Positions 11,401-24,317 are shown, counted from the stretch's first letter. The stretch is DNA of 64,000 bases from Sceloporus undulatus (GCF_019175285.1 NC_056527.1:112183769-112247768), one strand, 5' to 3'. A program made the numbers and translations. Notes: generated by a model not told the origin, from the sequence alone.

Positions 11401-11500
11401 NNNNNNNNNNNNNNNNNNNNNNNNNNNNNNNNNNNNNNNNNNNNNNNNNNNNNNNNNNNNNNNNNNNNNNNNNNNNNNNNNNNNNNNNNNNNNNNNNNNN
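11401..11500. other. Assembly gap (100 N)
   Basis: The gap begins inside a foldback MITE and ends in an (AC)n run (11501-11515). Both are hard to assemble. Confidence 1.
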
Positions 11501-11874
11501 ACACACACACACACACGTTAGAATTAGTGATGATATTTCCCTTAGTTTTTAACATTTGCCAAAAGGGTTTCCTAGTGGTACCATATTTGAGTGTACATCA
11601 TGTCTGCTGAAAGACTATTGAAATAAAAATTCAGTAATGAAGCAAAGATTTGATTTATAAAAATGGGAAGCCACCTCAAAAATTAATGTTTTCAGATTCA
11701 CTCCTTGATCAGGTGTAGATCTACTTGACCAAATCCTGCCATACATGATACCATCACTCCTATATGCCACCTATTTCTTCACAGATAATAACAAACATAG
11801 TTCTTCCTAGGCTGCAGAGGAATCTCCATTCCTTCCCAGCAAGGCAAGAGGATCACATAGATATGTGTGCATAT

Positions 11875-11876
<2 letters not shown>

Positions 11877-11908
<32 letters not shown>
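11877..11908. repeat. (GT)n microsatellite
   Basis: Perfect GT run of about 16 units. Confidence 0.95.
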
Positions 11909-11911
<3 letters not shown>

Positions 11912-12309
11912 ATCTCATACCACTAATCAGTGAGTCAATGAGCCAGTATTACATGTGGCCCCCTTGGCTATAAGTGCTGGGCATCCATGACACTGAAGTC
12001 AGATGGAGATCTGAATCTTTACCTGAGTCACAAAGAAATGGCCATGGAGCATGGTCAGGAAAAAAGGTTGAGTATGCCTACCATCTGCAGGAGCATCAAT
12101 AATCTATATTATTTAACATTCAGTGAAACAAATATATTGGTTCCCTTGGTTCATTCGGTTTCCTTTTTGTTGTAAGCATCATGAATGGTTGCCCCTTTAT
12201 TTATTTCTAACTTTCTCCTGTCTAGATCTAATTGTACAAATTGATCTGAAGGGAAAATGAAATATGAATCCTTCATTGGCTTCCTCTGGGTTTCATGAGC
12301 ACATCTTGC

Positions 12310-12601
12310 CTGTGGAATCTTGTAAATGCAAAGAATTGTGGCCATGAATTGACAAATATGAGGATTAGGTCCTGCAATAACAGCTACTGCCTTGTCGTTG
12401 ATGTCACATTTGTAGTTAGGGATGAATCTATCATGTGTAGAGAGAAGCTCCATTGAAGCAAGATAGGTCCATCTTGCTGTGAAATAGCTGTTAGAGATAG
12501 AGAAGCCCAGGCTGGTATTAGGTAAAATCCGTGGATTTCCATTTATCTCATTGATAGCAAATAGCATGGCCAGGATGTGCTGGTAGTTTTGCGTAAAAAC
12601 C
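12310..12601 (-). CDS. Isolated V2R exon 2 on the minus strand
   Basis: A 292-bp exon in an open frame, the standard V2R exon 2 length. It starts after acceptor TTGCAG (minus strand, 12607-12602) with [20 protein letters not shown] and continues to [19 protein letters not shown] and LCIYKIPQ. It ends at a donor that reads GC rather than GT (minus-strand GCAAGA at 12309). No exon 1 lies to its right and no exon 3 to its left on the minus strand, and its orientation opposes all other V2R exons that look usable here. The sequence is undamaged, so it is either a recent relic or part of a gene broken by assembly. Confidence 0.85.
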
Positions 12602-12844
12602 CTGCAAGGAAAGTTAAAGCCCATGTCATAGTGCTTCTGCTTCAGAATATGAAGTTTACCACATTTATTTTTCTCTCTGTGTATGCCACTGACTCAGTTA
12701 ATTCTGATCATTTTTCCTGTAATAATCACTGTGAAATAAAAGAAATCTCAAAAAGTGAAGAAAGATAATAAAATCAATATATTCTTGTGATTAACATTGC
12801 ACAAAATATATTTCATGGCTCAGGGAGGTATCATTCTCATTTAT

Positions 12845-13255
12845 AGAATCACAGAATTCTACAGCTGGAAGAGAAAACATCCAACCCCTGCCATGCTGGA
12901 AGACATAATCAAAGCACTCCCAACAAATAGCGATCCAGCCTCTGTTTAATAACAATAAAACCTCCTCCAAAGATGGAAACTCCACCACCCCGAGGCAACA
13001 TAATCCATGGTCAAACAGCTCTTATTATAAGGAAGTTCTTTCTAATGTTCTAGTCTCTGGAGCAGCAGAAAACAAACTTGCTCCATCCTCAATATGACAT
13101 CCCTTCAAATATTTAAAAATGATTATCATGTTACCACAGCTCTTCCCCAGCCTAAAAATACCCAGCTCCCTAAGTCTGGACATGCTATCCAGACCTTTCA
13201 CTATTTGTATTGCCTTCCTCTGGACACTCTCCAGCTTGTCAACATTGTCTCCCAA
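12845..13255 (-). mobile_element. CR1-type LINE 3' end (antisense)
   Basis: The minus strand encodes DKLESVQRKAIQIVKGL, RLRELGIF and [12 protein letters not shown], the C-terminal end of CR1 ORF2, followed by the CR1 3' UTR with GAATCACAGAATTCTA at 12845. Confidence 0.9.
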
Positions 13256-13267
13256 ACATTACACTTC

Positions 13268-13398
13268 ACAGAATATGTGTTTTTTATATGCCTCCAAGTT
13301 GACTCCAACACATGGCAACCCTGTCTTAGGGTTTTCTTGGTGAGGCTTATTCAGAGGAGGTTTGCCATTGCTTTCCTTTACTCTAGCATTAATCTTTG
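13268..13398 (-). mobile_element. tRNA-type squamate SINE, partial (antisense)
   Basis: GCCTCCAAGTTGACTCC, then GGCAACCCTGTCTTAGGG, then GAGGAGGTTTGCCATTGC is the reverse of the SINE body that is complete at 35424 and 43690. Confidence 0.75.
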
Positions 13399-13626
13399 AA
13401 CCACATAAACACAGAGTTGGCCAATATCTGAATACAGATACAAACATTTTATGTCCACAATGACTTTTAATAGTTATCCATGTTAGATAATTTTGAGTAG
13501 TGGTGATATGCTTAAATATCTGAAATGTAGAATGGATTGATCTAAAATGCAGCGAGTATGTTTTCTGCTGTTTCAGAAACTGAGGATCCTATTGCATGAG
13601 GTTAAAACTCTGTCTTACCTTTCCTG

Positions 13627-13651
13627 NNNNNNNNNNNNNNNNNNNNNNNNN
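13627..13651. other. Assembly gap (25 N) flanked by a repeated end
   Basis: The 45 bases before the gap (13582-13626) recur with few changes at 14009-14056, after the GC-rich element. Confidence 1.
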
Positions 13652-14008
13652 CGGGATACACACCAGCCATATAGTACGTAAGGATACGTACTATGGTTGG
13701 AAGGGGCGGTGCTTCCGCCACCCCCTAACCCTCTAGTAGTATCTATACGTACAAGATGGGGCGCACATTCTACATGGCGCCGCCATCTTTACGTCTGGAC
13801 GCATAGCGTCCAGATGTCGCGGGCCTATACGTCGCGAGGTCCTGCGCCGCGCTATCGAGTCATAGAGGAGGCGCGCAAGAAAAGAGAAGCTCCAAAATGG
13901 AGCTCTTTTTTTGCCGCGTGGGAGTCGCGCGGTTTGGCTGCTGCGGCTCCCGCCACGGAGCAATGGCTGGTCGGGGAAGCGCCGCAAAGCGGCGTTTTGT
14001 ACCCCGCC
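13652..14008. mobile_element. GC-rich TIR element, about 357 bp
   Basis: A sharply GC-rich block starting CGGGATACACACC and ending TTTTGTACCCCGC, whose complement GCGGGGTACAAAA matches the start as an imperfect terminal inverted repeat. It contains GGCGCCGCCAT, shared with 8525-8935, and short palindromes such as GTACGTAAGGATACGTAC. No transposase is visible. Confidence 0.5.
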
Positions 14009-14339
14009 TGAGGATCCTATGTCATGAGGTTAAAAACTCTGTCTTACCTTTCCTGAATTCAGTGCTAATTCAAGAGGCAGCTGGGTCCTATTACACAGAA
14101 ATTGCTGCTGAATCACCATCTGGGTATCCCAGATACAGCCTGGGTCCTGTAAACTGCCTCCACAACCATTTTTTGATGTGGAAGCTTCTGACTTCTAAAA
14201 ATGGTCACAGGAACGTATTTACAGGGACTGGGTTGCGCTGGGTTGCAATTCAGCAGTGATTTCTTGCTAAACACCCAGCTGTCTCCCAAATTAGCCACTG
14301 AATTTGGAAAAGGTAAACCAGAGTTTTAATCCCATGTGA

Positions 14340-14530
14340 TAGTGTCCTAGGACACAAGCCAATGGACTTCAAATTGTAAGAAAAGAGATTCCACCTGAAC
14401 ATTAGGGAGAATTTCATGATGATAAGAGCTGCTCAAAGTGGGATGGACTGCCTAAGAAGATGATGGCGTCCTTCATTGGAGGTCTTTGGAGGCTGGAGGG
14501 TAAAATAGACAAGATGCTTCCATTTCCTAT
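14340..14530 (+). mobile_element. CR1-type LINE 3' fragment
   Basis: GAACATTAGGGAGAATTTC, then AAAGTGGGATGGACTGCCTA and TCATTGGAGGTCTTTGGAGG match the sense 3' end of CR1, better preserved at 37203-37797. Confidence 0.75.
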
Positions 14531-14559
14531 TTATGTTTAGATACTGAAATCCAGCAAAG

Positions 14560-16380
14560 GGCCATTCAGGTAAACAGAACTCCTGAAAAGGCCAGAAAGT
14601 ATAAATGGGTTTTTTTTTCATTACCACAATAAATCCAAACTCAGCAAACATAGCATTAAATTTTACTAAATAATTAAATCACAAGGTTAGAAGACGCTGA
14701 GAGCAGACTTGGAGGCACGGCTGGAACTAGCAGAACGCAATATCTTGCTATGCAATTCGAGCAATCCTATTATTGTACTAATCAGTAGAAGGAAGTAAAA
14801 CAATCAGACCAGTTGGAACAGGATGTCAGGAGACTAGTCTACATTGCACTTTCTGTGCGACGTAATAGTACTGAGAACGTATATTCTTCCAGCTGTGCAT
14901 CTAGTGTGTTTGCCCCTCGAGTAACTGCAAACTACTGAGAAGACAATGGCAGTGTGATAGTCAATTGCTGCGGTAACTACCAAAGCGGGTGGAACAAATA
15001 TTCCAAAATGATTTTTTAGGAAGGAAAGCTTTGCGTATTGACGAAATCCTGACAAGAAACAAATCCGGCATTGGTTGAGACATATTGTGGTCCCGAAGGA
15101 CTTATGCCGTGGCAAAACTTCATATGTTGGCACTTTGGCATAGAAAAATAGCACTTTTCTGTGTAAAGAAACAACGCTTTTTCTGCACAGACAGATAAAG
15201 TTCTACATGGGAAAATGCGTGTTTCTGTGCAAAAACAACCATGGGCACAAATTTGCACAGAATAAATACTGCACGCCAGGAAGAAAATTGCTTCAAATCA
15301 CATGTTCCTTTTCTTCACAGAAGAAAAATGGAATGAACGAGCCAACATCCCTAGCCACTACTAATACCACTACATCACTGCTACCTATACTATGATGATG
15401 TGCATCACGACAGAGGTTGAAGTCTTCCTTTGGTTGTTCCCCAGACCCACTAACAGGGTGTTGTAGCCCATCAGCCTCAGTCTGCCTATGTTTTTTTTAT
15501 TACTACGCAGCCCAAAGTCTGGGTTACTAAGAGTTCCAACTCACCATGAGACTCATCAACCAGAGTCTTCAGGACGCGATGTCATTTGACTGTGATCAGG
15601 CTCAGAGATAAACGTAGATCTGAGAAAGAGAAAAAAAATACCACCAATGAGGAGATCTCCGAATGATCATACTTATGCCTAATAGGAAGTGGGCCTACCA
15701 ATGGCACATTTGGGCAATAGGTCTATAAGCACATCACTTCAGGGAAGTACCCACTAACATGATCCTATGAATCAGTGGCCACCTCTATTAAAAAATGTGT
15801 TAGACTGGATTGCCCCACTTCAAACATCATCATAAGACCTGATGCTGGTAAGGAGGTGCCTTGGCAAACGTATGGCTGCAAAATTCAGCTGATTTGAAAT
15901 CAAAAAGTGCGTGTCAGCAGTGTACACAGAATCACGACTGTCACCCATCTTTAACAACATGAAAGCAATATTAAAGCCAAATTCTTGATCATAGTTCATG
16001 TTTGGACACCTGTTCATTGGCACATTCTTGGGGATTTTCAAATGGCAGAAATTAAATCACTGTTATTTTGATAATTGCATGGCAGAAACACAACATAGTC
16101 AAATTTCTCCCATGGCATTTCAAAGAAGGGAAAACATACAAAGCGCATTGGAAAACCATGCCTGAGTAACAATTAGAATTACCTCTCTGAACAATGAGTA
16201 AATCTGCATATAATTATTAACTCCATCTACCATACATTCCAGGGAATCATTGGGTCCATCTGGGCACTTATGCTGTGGGACATTACATTGAAAATAATGC
16301 AATCACACTAGTCCCACAAAGCGAGTAAATCCTTGCAATAAAAAACTCTTGTTGCAGTAATGAAAGCGTTCTCACTGATT
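14560..16380. other. Unassigned stretch, no recognised gene
   Basis: About 1.8 kb in which I recognise no exon, RNA or repeat. Two short minus-strand frames (15820-16041 and 16120-16302, in the same register) contain similar Cys-Pro segments, NVPMNRCPN and NVPQHKCPD. No splice sites or family match back a gene. Confidence 0.3.
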
Positions 16381-17860
16381 TCCAGTGGTTTGGCTGCAGT
16401 TAGGACCTGCAAATGGACTTATGGCTGAAAACATATTAAACGGATTGAGAGGGCTGTTGCCCTCACGCTCCAAGTGGTCTTGGAGATGAAACCACATTAT
16501 CTAGAAACCTATTTCCAAACCAGCTTTAGGACAGAGTATGGCAGTGACGACTACCACGTTCCTTAGCTGATGCACCTTCGCCTCGAGCATTGACAAGAGG
16601 TAGTATGACCCTGTGGTGCTATTAGACCTCTCAACAGCCTTTGATACGACTGACCATGACATCCTTCTGGAAAGCCTGACGAGGAGTTAGGAATCGGGAG
16701 CGAGACCATCACATTGCAGTGGTTCCGCTCACTCCCCTTGGGCAGCAGATTCCAGAGGGTGATGACTCGGGGGACAGCCTACTCTTTAAAAAACCAGAGT
16801 TTAATGTGGGGCAGTCCTCCAAGGCACCACCCATGACACTCAAATGCTATTCAATATATATATGAAGCCGCTGGGAGAGATCATCGGAGGGCATGGGGCG
16901 GAGGTGGATTACTCAGTATGCAGCTGAGACACCCCAGACTATATTTCACCATGTCTCAGTCTACAGCTTGACTACACGATGACACCTCTTCTCTCAATGA
17001 TTGTCTTAAGGCGGCCAATGGTGCAATGGACTGGATGAGGAAAAAAAACCAGACCTAACAACTGAATCCAGAAAAAAAACAGAGGTTCTTACAGTAGGGG
17101 CCCCACTAATCCAGGGTACTGAGATACACCAAACCAGTCCTAGATGGGGTCACACTCCCTTAAAGGATGTGTGGCAGTCGGGCGTGCTTCTAGACTCATC
17201 ACTCCAGATGTCAAATAGGTAACGCGACTGTTCAGGGTGCTTGCTATCAACTTGGGCTGATTTATGTCAGCTTATCCTTTCAGGACCTGGAGGGACCTGG
17301 AAACTATGGTATATTTTTTGCCTCAGAAACTTTAGTTTAGTCAAAAAAGCAGCCAGATGCGTCATTTCATCAAGGAATAGTGACCAGTATAAACCAATCT
17401 AACAATATGTCCATTGGCTGCCACTTATCTTCGGAGCCGTACAAGGTGTTGGTTTTTAACCTTTAACACCCTAACACGGCTTGCATCCAGCTTACCTGCA
17501 GGAGTAGTGCCTTTCTCCATACAATCCATTCCGCACACTCAGGTCCTCTGGGACGAATTCTATCTGCAGTCAAGAGACCAGGCGACTGTGGTTACCAGTC
17601 TATCTGCTGCTCCTAAAGTGTGGATGACCCCGTCCTGCTGGAGAAGATCCGTCCTATCACCAGTCTTAATGCTTAAAAGGCTGTAAGATGGATTTCCCAG
17701 GCTGATCTGCGCTTCCCCCCCTCCCACGTTACCATATTACCACAAATTTTAATAACTACTTCCTCTCTGCCAACAAACTGATTTCGCCAATGCACCTTTT
17801 TAATTTATTTTAATTCGTATTTTTTATGTTATTGTTTTGCTTATGGGTAATAAAATAATA
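16380..17860 (+). mobile_element. L2/CR1-like LINE fragment (reverse transcriptase)
   Basis: The plus strand holds the reverse-transcriptase motif LLDLSTAFDTTDHDILL near 16630-16680, then RFQRVMTRG. Further on, around 17400, WLPLIF and an HGLHPAYL-like segment follow, as in the C-terminal part of L2-type ORF2. Many stops and frameshifts interrupt it, so it is an old copy. It meets another LINE fragment tail to tail at about 17870. Confidence 0.8.
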
Positions 17861-17877
17861 AACACAATAAAACTTTT

Positions 17878-18700
17878 ACTTTATATCCTGCTTTTCTGTG
17901 ACAGCCAATCAAAGCAGCTCACAACATATTAAAATCCACATTTACAAAATTATGTCCCAAATTCACCCCCTTTTTTTTTTTAATTTTTTTAATTTTTTTT
18001 TTTTTTTTTTTTTTTTAATTTTTTTTTTTATTTTTTTTTTATTTTCTTTTTAAAAAAACAGGATTACAAGTGTACAATTAAAAATCTATTAAATCCACAC
18101 ACACACACAAAGCATATACGAGGACAGAGTGGTGGGATCTTGGTGGGGGCAACTACATGCATGTGGGGGCCGGTCTATTCTGTAGCCGGGCATTTATTCA
18201 GGAGATATGCCTGAAGAGATCCGTCTTGACAGCTTTTTTAAAGCGTTCTAAGTGGCCATTGACGGATTCTCATTCCGGCACAGACAGTCCATAGTTTGGG
18301 AGCCAATTGCAAGAGAAGGATCCGAGGGTCCGTGGTCTCCTCTAGTTTTTGTTGGTAGCAGTTTAGTCTGGGTTTTAAAGGCTGCAATTAGATTTCCTCC
18401 CAGAGGAACGGAGGGTGAGGGGGGATTAGATTGAAGAATGGTGATCCCGCAAATAGGTTGGACCAAGCAATGTAGGGCTTGAAGGTTATAACCAACAACT
18501 TGTACGGTGCCTGGAAACTAATAGGGCAGCCAGTGAAGAGATTTAAAGTGGGGGTGTTATGTGGTCCAATCCTAGTTTTCTCCGGTTGAACAAGCCTGAC
18601 GCCCTATTTTTGCACAGTTGAAGTTCACAGACTCAAGCACAAGGGTTGAGCCCCATTGTAGAGGCATTGCCGAAATCAAGTCGTGAAGTCTACACGGCGG
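17878..18700 (-). mobile_element. L2-like LINE 3' end (antisense)
   Basis: CAGCTCACAACATATTAAAA, then GAAGAGATCCGTCTTGACAG, then TGTAGGGCTTGAAGGT and AATAGGGCAGCCAGTGAAG read on the minus strand as the last part of an L2-like ORF2 and its 3' UTR. A long T-rich tract (about 17970-18050) is embedded. 18700-19700 shows no feature I can name. A 136-codon open frame at 18767-19177 has no recognisable domain. Confidence 0.75.
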
Positions 18701-19704
18701 GGGGGTGGGGTTTTTTTAGGGGCAATTATGGGGTAAGGAGAGTTTCAAAATATCCATGAATAAAGAGTGATGATGCAACCAAAAAGAGCATGGCATAAAG
18801 GGCAGAATTCTTATCTCAAACAACCACAAAATGCCTCCCTTTTGTTCTCTTTTGTTTTTAAAAGTAAGCTGGACTTGAGCAAAGATGGGGGAGGAATCAC
18901 CCCATACAAAGTAAATAGCCTCTGGTTAAACCCAGGTGAATGGTTTAGCTTTTCTTACACAAAAAACCCCAAATCCGGCCGTTGTCAGCTGAAAAGTGTC
19001 GTCTCTTCACTTTCATTGGAAATGATTTTTAAAAATCAAACTTCTTCCGACAGAACGTGTCAGAAGTTCTTCTCTATAAAAATGCTTTCGAAAATTTTTG
19101 GAAATTTAGACATCTTTCTACTAATTTTCGAATATTTTGGAGATATTCTCTACATCCCTAAGTTCTGGGCCCTCTGACTCTGGAATGGAAGGTTTAGTAT
19201 CCATACGTTCACCATTGCAATGGGTTGACTAGCATGGCATGGCATCCAAATAAGAATTACGACTGAGATCCAATTAGGAGAATTGGGATTAGGACTGCTC
19301 AGCCTTGATAAATATATCTAAAATTATGCTTATTTTAGATTAAATCCATTACAAAAAACCACGCATTAGTCCCAACTGGTGAAAACCATTTTTCTCATTA
19401 GAATGACAGCTGCTTTAAACATGGGTATATGATCGTTGAGTCTATTCACCTTCTTTCATCTGTTCTCGGGCTCTATTTTAATTCAGGGAAGACTACAAAC
19501 TAATAAATAAAGCATTTGGGGATAAAGGCAGCTCAGTAAACCCACCCAGGAGGCAAGAGGAGAGGCCTCCCACGCCACCATTGTATTCCCTTGGTGCCAA
19601 ATAGGCGGAACACAGGACAACCAAAAACACTGCAGAAGACAAAAATGTGAAGGTGATCATTTGTTTTGGACAGACATTTCCGGGAATTATCTTCGAGGCT
19701 TAAA

Positions 19705-19850
19705 GCATCTCGAAGTAGATTATTTCTGCAGTGCGTTTTGGACCATTAGTTAGCTTTCAGAGAAGCTGTGATGCCCCAAACTACAAATCCCAGAATTATA
19801 GAGCATTAGAGCCATGGAAGTGGGATTAAGCTGCTAGATTTATAGAGTGC
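19705..19850. mobile_element. hAT-type MITE, half copy
   Basis: GATTATTTCTGCAGTGCGTT and the inner motif CTACAAATCCCAGAATTATA belong to the same family as 24318 and 49122. The copy is incomplete. Confidence 0.55.
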
Positions 19851-19957
19851 AGAACCTCATAGGGACACCATTAAACCTAATAATGCTTAAGAACCAATAC
19901 TGGAAAGCCTCAAAGTGCTGCTATGAGGACAACGGCTCTTTTTCTGAAGGAGTGGGT

Positions 19958-19973
19958 GGCCCTGAAAAGGACC
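19958..19973 (-). terminator. Histone mRNA 3' stem-loop (H4)
   Basis: The minus strand reads GGTCCTTTTCAGGGCC, a 6-bp stem with a 4-nt loop and one G-U wobble, 42 bases past the H4 stop. A purine-rich AAAAAGAGCCG (19934-19944) downstream is a plausible U7 snRNA-binding element. Replication-dependent histone mRNAs end this way rather than with poly(A). Confidence 0.9.
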
Positions 19974-20015
19974 TTTTGGTTTGTATCTTGTTTCTTGAGA
20001 GTTCCCCGGCGCCTG

Positions 20016-20403
<388 letters not shown>

Positions 20404-20939
20404 CAAAGTTGTCGGACCAGAAGGAAAACTTTGATGCTTATTGGCCCTCTAGCGGTCTTCCAACGCTTGGCGGGCGAATTTAAAATCTGATCAATGAACG
20501 AAGGCGGGATGGTTTCAAACGAGCCAATCAGCGCATTGTTCGAATTAAACCGCGCTTTCTGGCGCCTCAGGAGCCTCTTCAGGAAAAGAGGGAGATTTCT
20601 ATGGAGATAATAAACGGTTTTTAGTGTTTAGTGCTTTTTTTCTTCTTCTTTTACTTGGATGGTCGACCCTGGCTTATTGTACAAAGAGACTGACAATCTA
20701 ACATAACTAATAGCAAAGCATATTAATAAAAATATTTACCAAATTTCTAAACAGAGCCATGGTTTGCCAACCAATAAATCAAAGCACTGATTAAAAAATG
20801 GAGTAATTAGAATTTGTAAAATAGGAATCTGGGGCACTGTTTCTGCAGCTCTCCTTTACCTTCTTCCAATGCTAATGCTGCTTTGAAAACTTCCAACTAG
20901 GCAGAGGACAAGGAGGAAAGGGGTCTGGGCAGCCATTAA

Positions 20940-21078
20940 TAACCTTTGTAAAAAGGAGCATCTTTGTCTGAGGCTTTTAACTGTTAATTGTCAATTTTGT
21001 AGGTTTTTAAGTGTAATGTGTGTTTTTTTAGACTGTAAGCTGCTTGGGGTCCCAATCTTGGGAGGGAAGAGGCATAGA

Positions 21079-21144
<66 letters not shown>

Positions 21145-21145
21145 T
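20940..21145 (+). mobile_element. L2-like LINE 3' tail ending in (AAT)n
   Basis: GACTGTAAGCTGCTTGGGGT, then GAAGAGGCATAGAAATAATA running into a long (AAT)n at 21080-21144 is the usual sense 3' terminus of squamate L2-like elements. The adjacent 21150-22640 has no gene or clear repeat beyond a similar tail-like stretch near 22100. Confidence 0.65.
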
Positions 21146-22640
21146 TTTCAACTTGGACATATCTGTTCAAGGGAAGGGCAACTGTAGCAGATCTGTGAGC
21201 AAAGATTATCTGGGACATGAAACCATTTAAAAACAAAAATGTTGCTGACTGTAATGAGAAACTGGAACCTATTCAAAAGTTGAACTGCTTCCCCTGCAGA
21301 CTTTAAGGGGTGGCAATTTACTCACCTATTTCCCCATCAGGAAAACAGTGGTTAAGGGAAAGCCATAAAAACAGCTTCAAAGAGACACACATATTCTCAG
21401 GGCCAGCACTGAAGTAAATAACTTAACCATTTAAACTAGATTCTTGATCCCACCCAAATTTTAATCAAGTTTCGATGAAAAACTGCCTTTGTATGTAGGA
21501 CTATAGGCAAAGGGAAAACCATGGCAAGGTAAATCTCTGCCATGAATGGGTTTTTTGCTTCTTTTTGAATCAAATGCCTGAAAATGTAATGTGCCCAGCC
21601 AATGCAGTGGGTTGTTTCCACTTTGAGACATGAAGAGAAACAGCTTATGATCTTTGGCATAATAAATGAAGTCATTATTATTAAACAGCACCAGCTGTAT
21701 TTATGATGCTTAATCTATCATTTTTATATTAAAATATACTTCCAACGTTTTCTATATCTGTGAGCGTGTTCAATAATACAGAAATACAATGCCTACCCTT
21801 ACAGGCTGCATTGAAAATACCTTTGTGAAAACTGTCCCTGTACTTTAATTTCATGAGGTTTCAGTGAAACCAGGAATATGGATACCTTTACACACTTCTA
21901 TACTCCCTTTTATATGAGAGAGATGGTGGTGCTGTGTATTTTTGTCAGATGATGCAACTGGTTATATTTCTCTTCAGAGTTGTTGCAAAGTACAATAGCA
22001 TTTGTATCCTGTTAGGAGCTGTAACGTTGCTATATGAGGGAGATAGCAAAGTGACCACTGCTTAGCAGGACGCTACATTTAATATTTTAGCTGGTTCTTG
22101 TTACATTATTGTAAGCTGCCTTGAATCCCATCATGGAAGAATTTGTAGGACTGCAGCTCCCATCAACCCTTGCCAACACAAACAATACTGAAGAAAGCTG
22201 AGAGTTGCAGTTCAATATTGAGAAGGCTAGGTTTTGCCTACCTTTGCTTTATACAAATATCATAAACCTTTGTGCAATGAAATCAAAGGCAACTCTGCTG
22301 GTTCAAAACAAAAGCAACCTATATATTGGGACAAACCTTTATAAGACTAAACTAAAGTGCCATTGAAATATCCAGGCTTTTGCATGCTCCAGAACTCTTC
22401 CTCTGACTAACTAATAGAAAAGGTAAAGGAAAACATTGGTGAAAGAAACAATGTCCAGAAATCAGCCAAATGTCGAAACAATGAGGTCTGTGGTTAAAAT
22501 TCAACCCCAAAATGGAGACTGAATTGAGTGGATGGCCAGGCAGCAATCACTCTTAACATTATACCCTGAGAATGAAATGGTGGTGTGAGAGAATCTCTAA
22601 AATGTCTATTGGCTTTTAGTGAAATACTACTTAACCTTTC

Positions 22641-22735
22641 AGCTCCTGGTCTTCATTGGTGGTCTCCCATCCAAGTAGTAACCAAGCTGACCCTGCTTAG
22701 CCTCCAAAATCAGAGGTGATCTGGTGCCTTTAGGA
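22641..22735 (-). ncRNA. 5S rRNA-like sequence (pseudogene or 5S-derived SINE)
   Basis: The minus strand contains GGAGGCTAAGCAGGGTCAGC, then TACTTGGATGGGAGACCACC and a diverged end like 5S rRNA. These are the 5S internal-control-region block (AAGCAGGGTCGGGCC in true 5S) and the strongly conserved TACTTGGATGGGAGACC. The 5' part (CACCAGATCACCTCTGAT) also aligns with 5S. It is too diverged to be functional. A 5S-headed SINE is the main alternative. Confidence 0.75.
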
Positions 22736-23120
22736 TACAGATCTGTCCCTTTCACCAGTGGCAAACAGCTAAGAAATAGAAAGGCCAACAGCAAATTTGT
22801 AGGCAGTACTTTTCACATGACTAAAGTACTGTATTTATTTCCTAGCTTTTTATTCTTACAGTTTTAAATACTAGAATGCAGGGGAGGGAGGCTAACAAAG
22901 TCCTTTGGGTAATTTTGCCAGCTTTACAAATCTGTGCGTAGGTTAATTTCAGACTTCCAAAAAATATATGCTTAAACAAGAACTGTGTGCACAATTTGCC
23001 TTGGCTCTCCAGCCCACTTGATGTAACCCTGCCAACAATCCTTCCAAAGTTAAAAACAGAATCAAAGATTTTGCACTGAAAATCATTTGCAGGTTCCAAG
23101 TCTGCACAGCAGGGAAAGGA

Positions 23121-23220
23121 GAACTACCTGGAGCTGGTATACTTGGTGACAGCCTTGGTGCCCTCAGAGACAGTGCCATTTGACCCAAGTTGGGAGAACT
23201 CTCTGAAGGAACACTGGCTT
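23121..23220 (-). pseudogene. Decayed H2B 3' fragment
   Basis: About 100 bases (GGAGCTGGTATACTTGGTGA, CCTTGGTGCCCTCAGAGAC and onwards) are a diverged copy of the C-terminal coding end of the neighbouring H2B (GGAGCTGGTGTACTTGGTGA, CCTTGGTGCCCTCGGAGAC). Similarity ends after about 100 bases. It is a partial tandem duplicate 110 bp past the intact gene. Confidence 0.85.
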
Positions 23221-23283
23221 GCCATCTTATTTTATAACTCACAAAGTTTAGAGAATCACAGCTCTTCCAATGAGAAGGTGGGT

Positions 23284-23299
23284 GGCTCTGAAAAGAGCC
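23284..23299 (-). terminator. Histone mRNA 3' stem-loop (H2B)
   Basis: The minus strand reads GGCTCTTTTCAGAGCC, the exact consensus histone stem-loop, 29 bases after the H2B stop. GGAAGAGCTGTGATT (23254-23268) follows as the histone downstream element. Confidence 0.97.
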
Positions 23300-23328
23300 T
23301 TTGGGTCTGGTTGGGAAGCGGATCCCTT

Positions 23329-24153
<825 letters not shown>

Positions 24154-24253
24154 NNNNNNNNNNNNNNNNNNNNNNNNNNNNNNNNNNNNNNNNNNNNNNN
24201 NNNNNNNNNNNNNNNNNNNNNNNNNNNNNNNNNNNNNNNNNNNNNNNNNNNNN
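24154..24253. other. Assembly gap (100 N) inside H2A
   Basis: One hundred Ns. The gap replaces more than 100 bases because H2A needs about 300 more. Confidence 1.
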
Positions 24254-24317
24254 GTTTTGTTCCGAAATTATTCAGCACCGAAATACATATGGTTTTCTAA
24301 GGGGGGGAGTTAATTTG

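Noticed and set aside
15820-16302. Two minus-strand frames with similar Cys-Pro segments
   Set aside because: Considered as a V2R exon 1/2 remnant, but the conserved V2R residues and exon borders are absent. Left as unassigned.
18767-19177. 136-codon open frame
   Set aside because: No recognisable domain, no splice or promoter context, and it lies in a region of degraded repeats.
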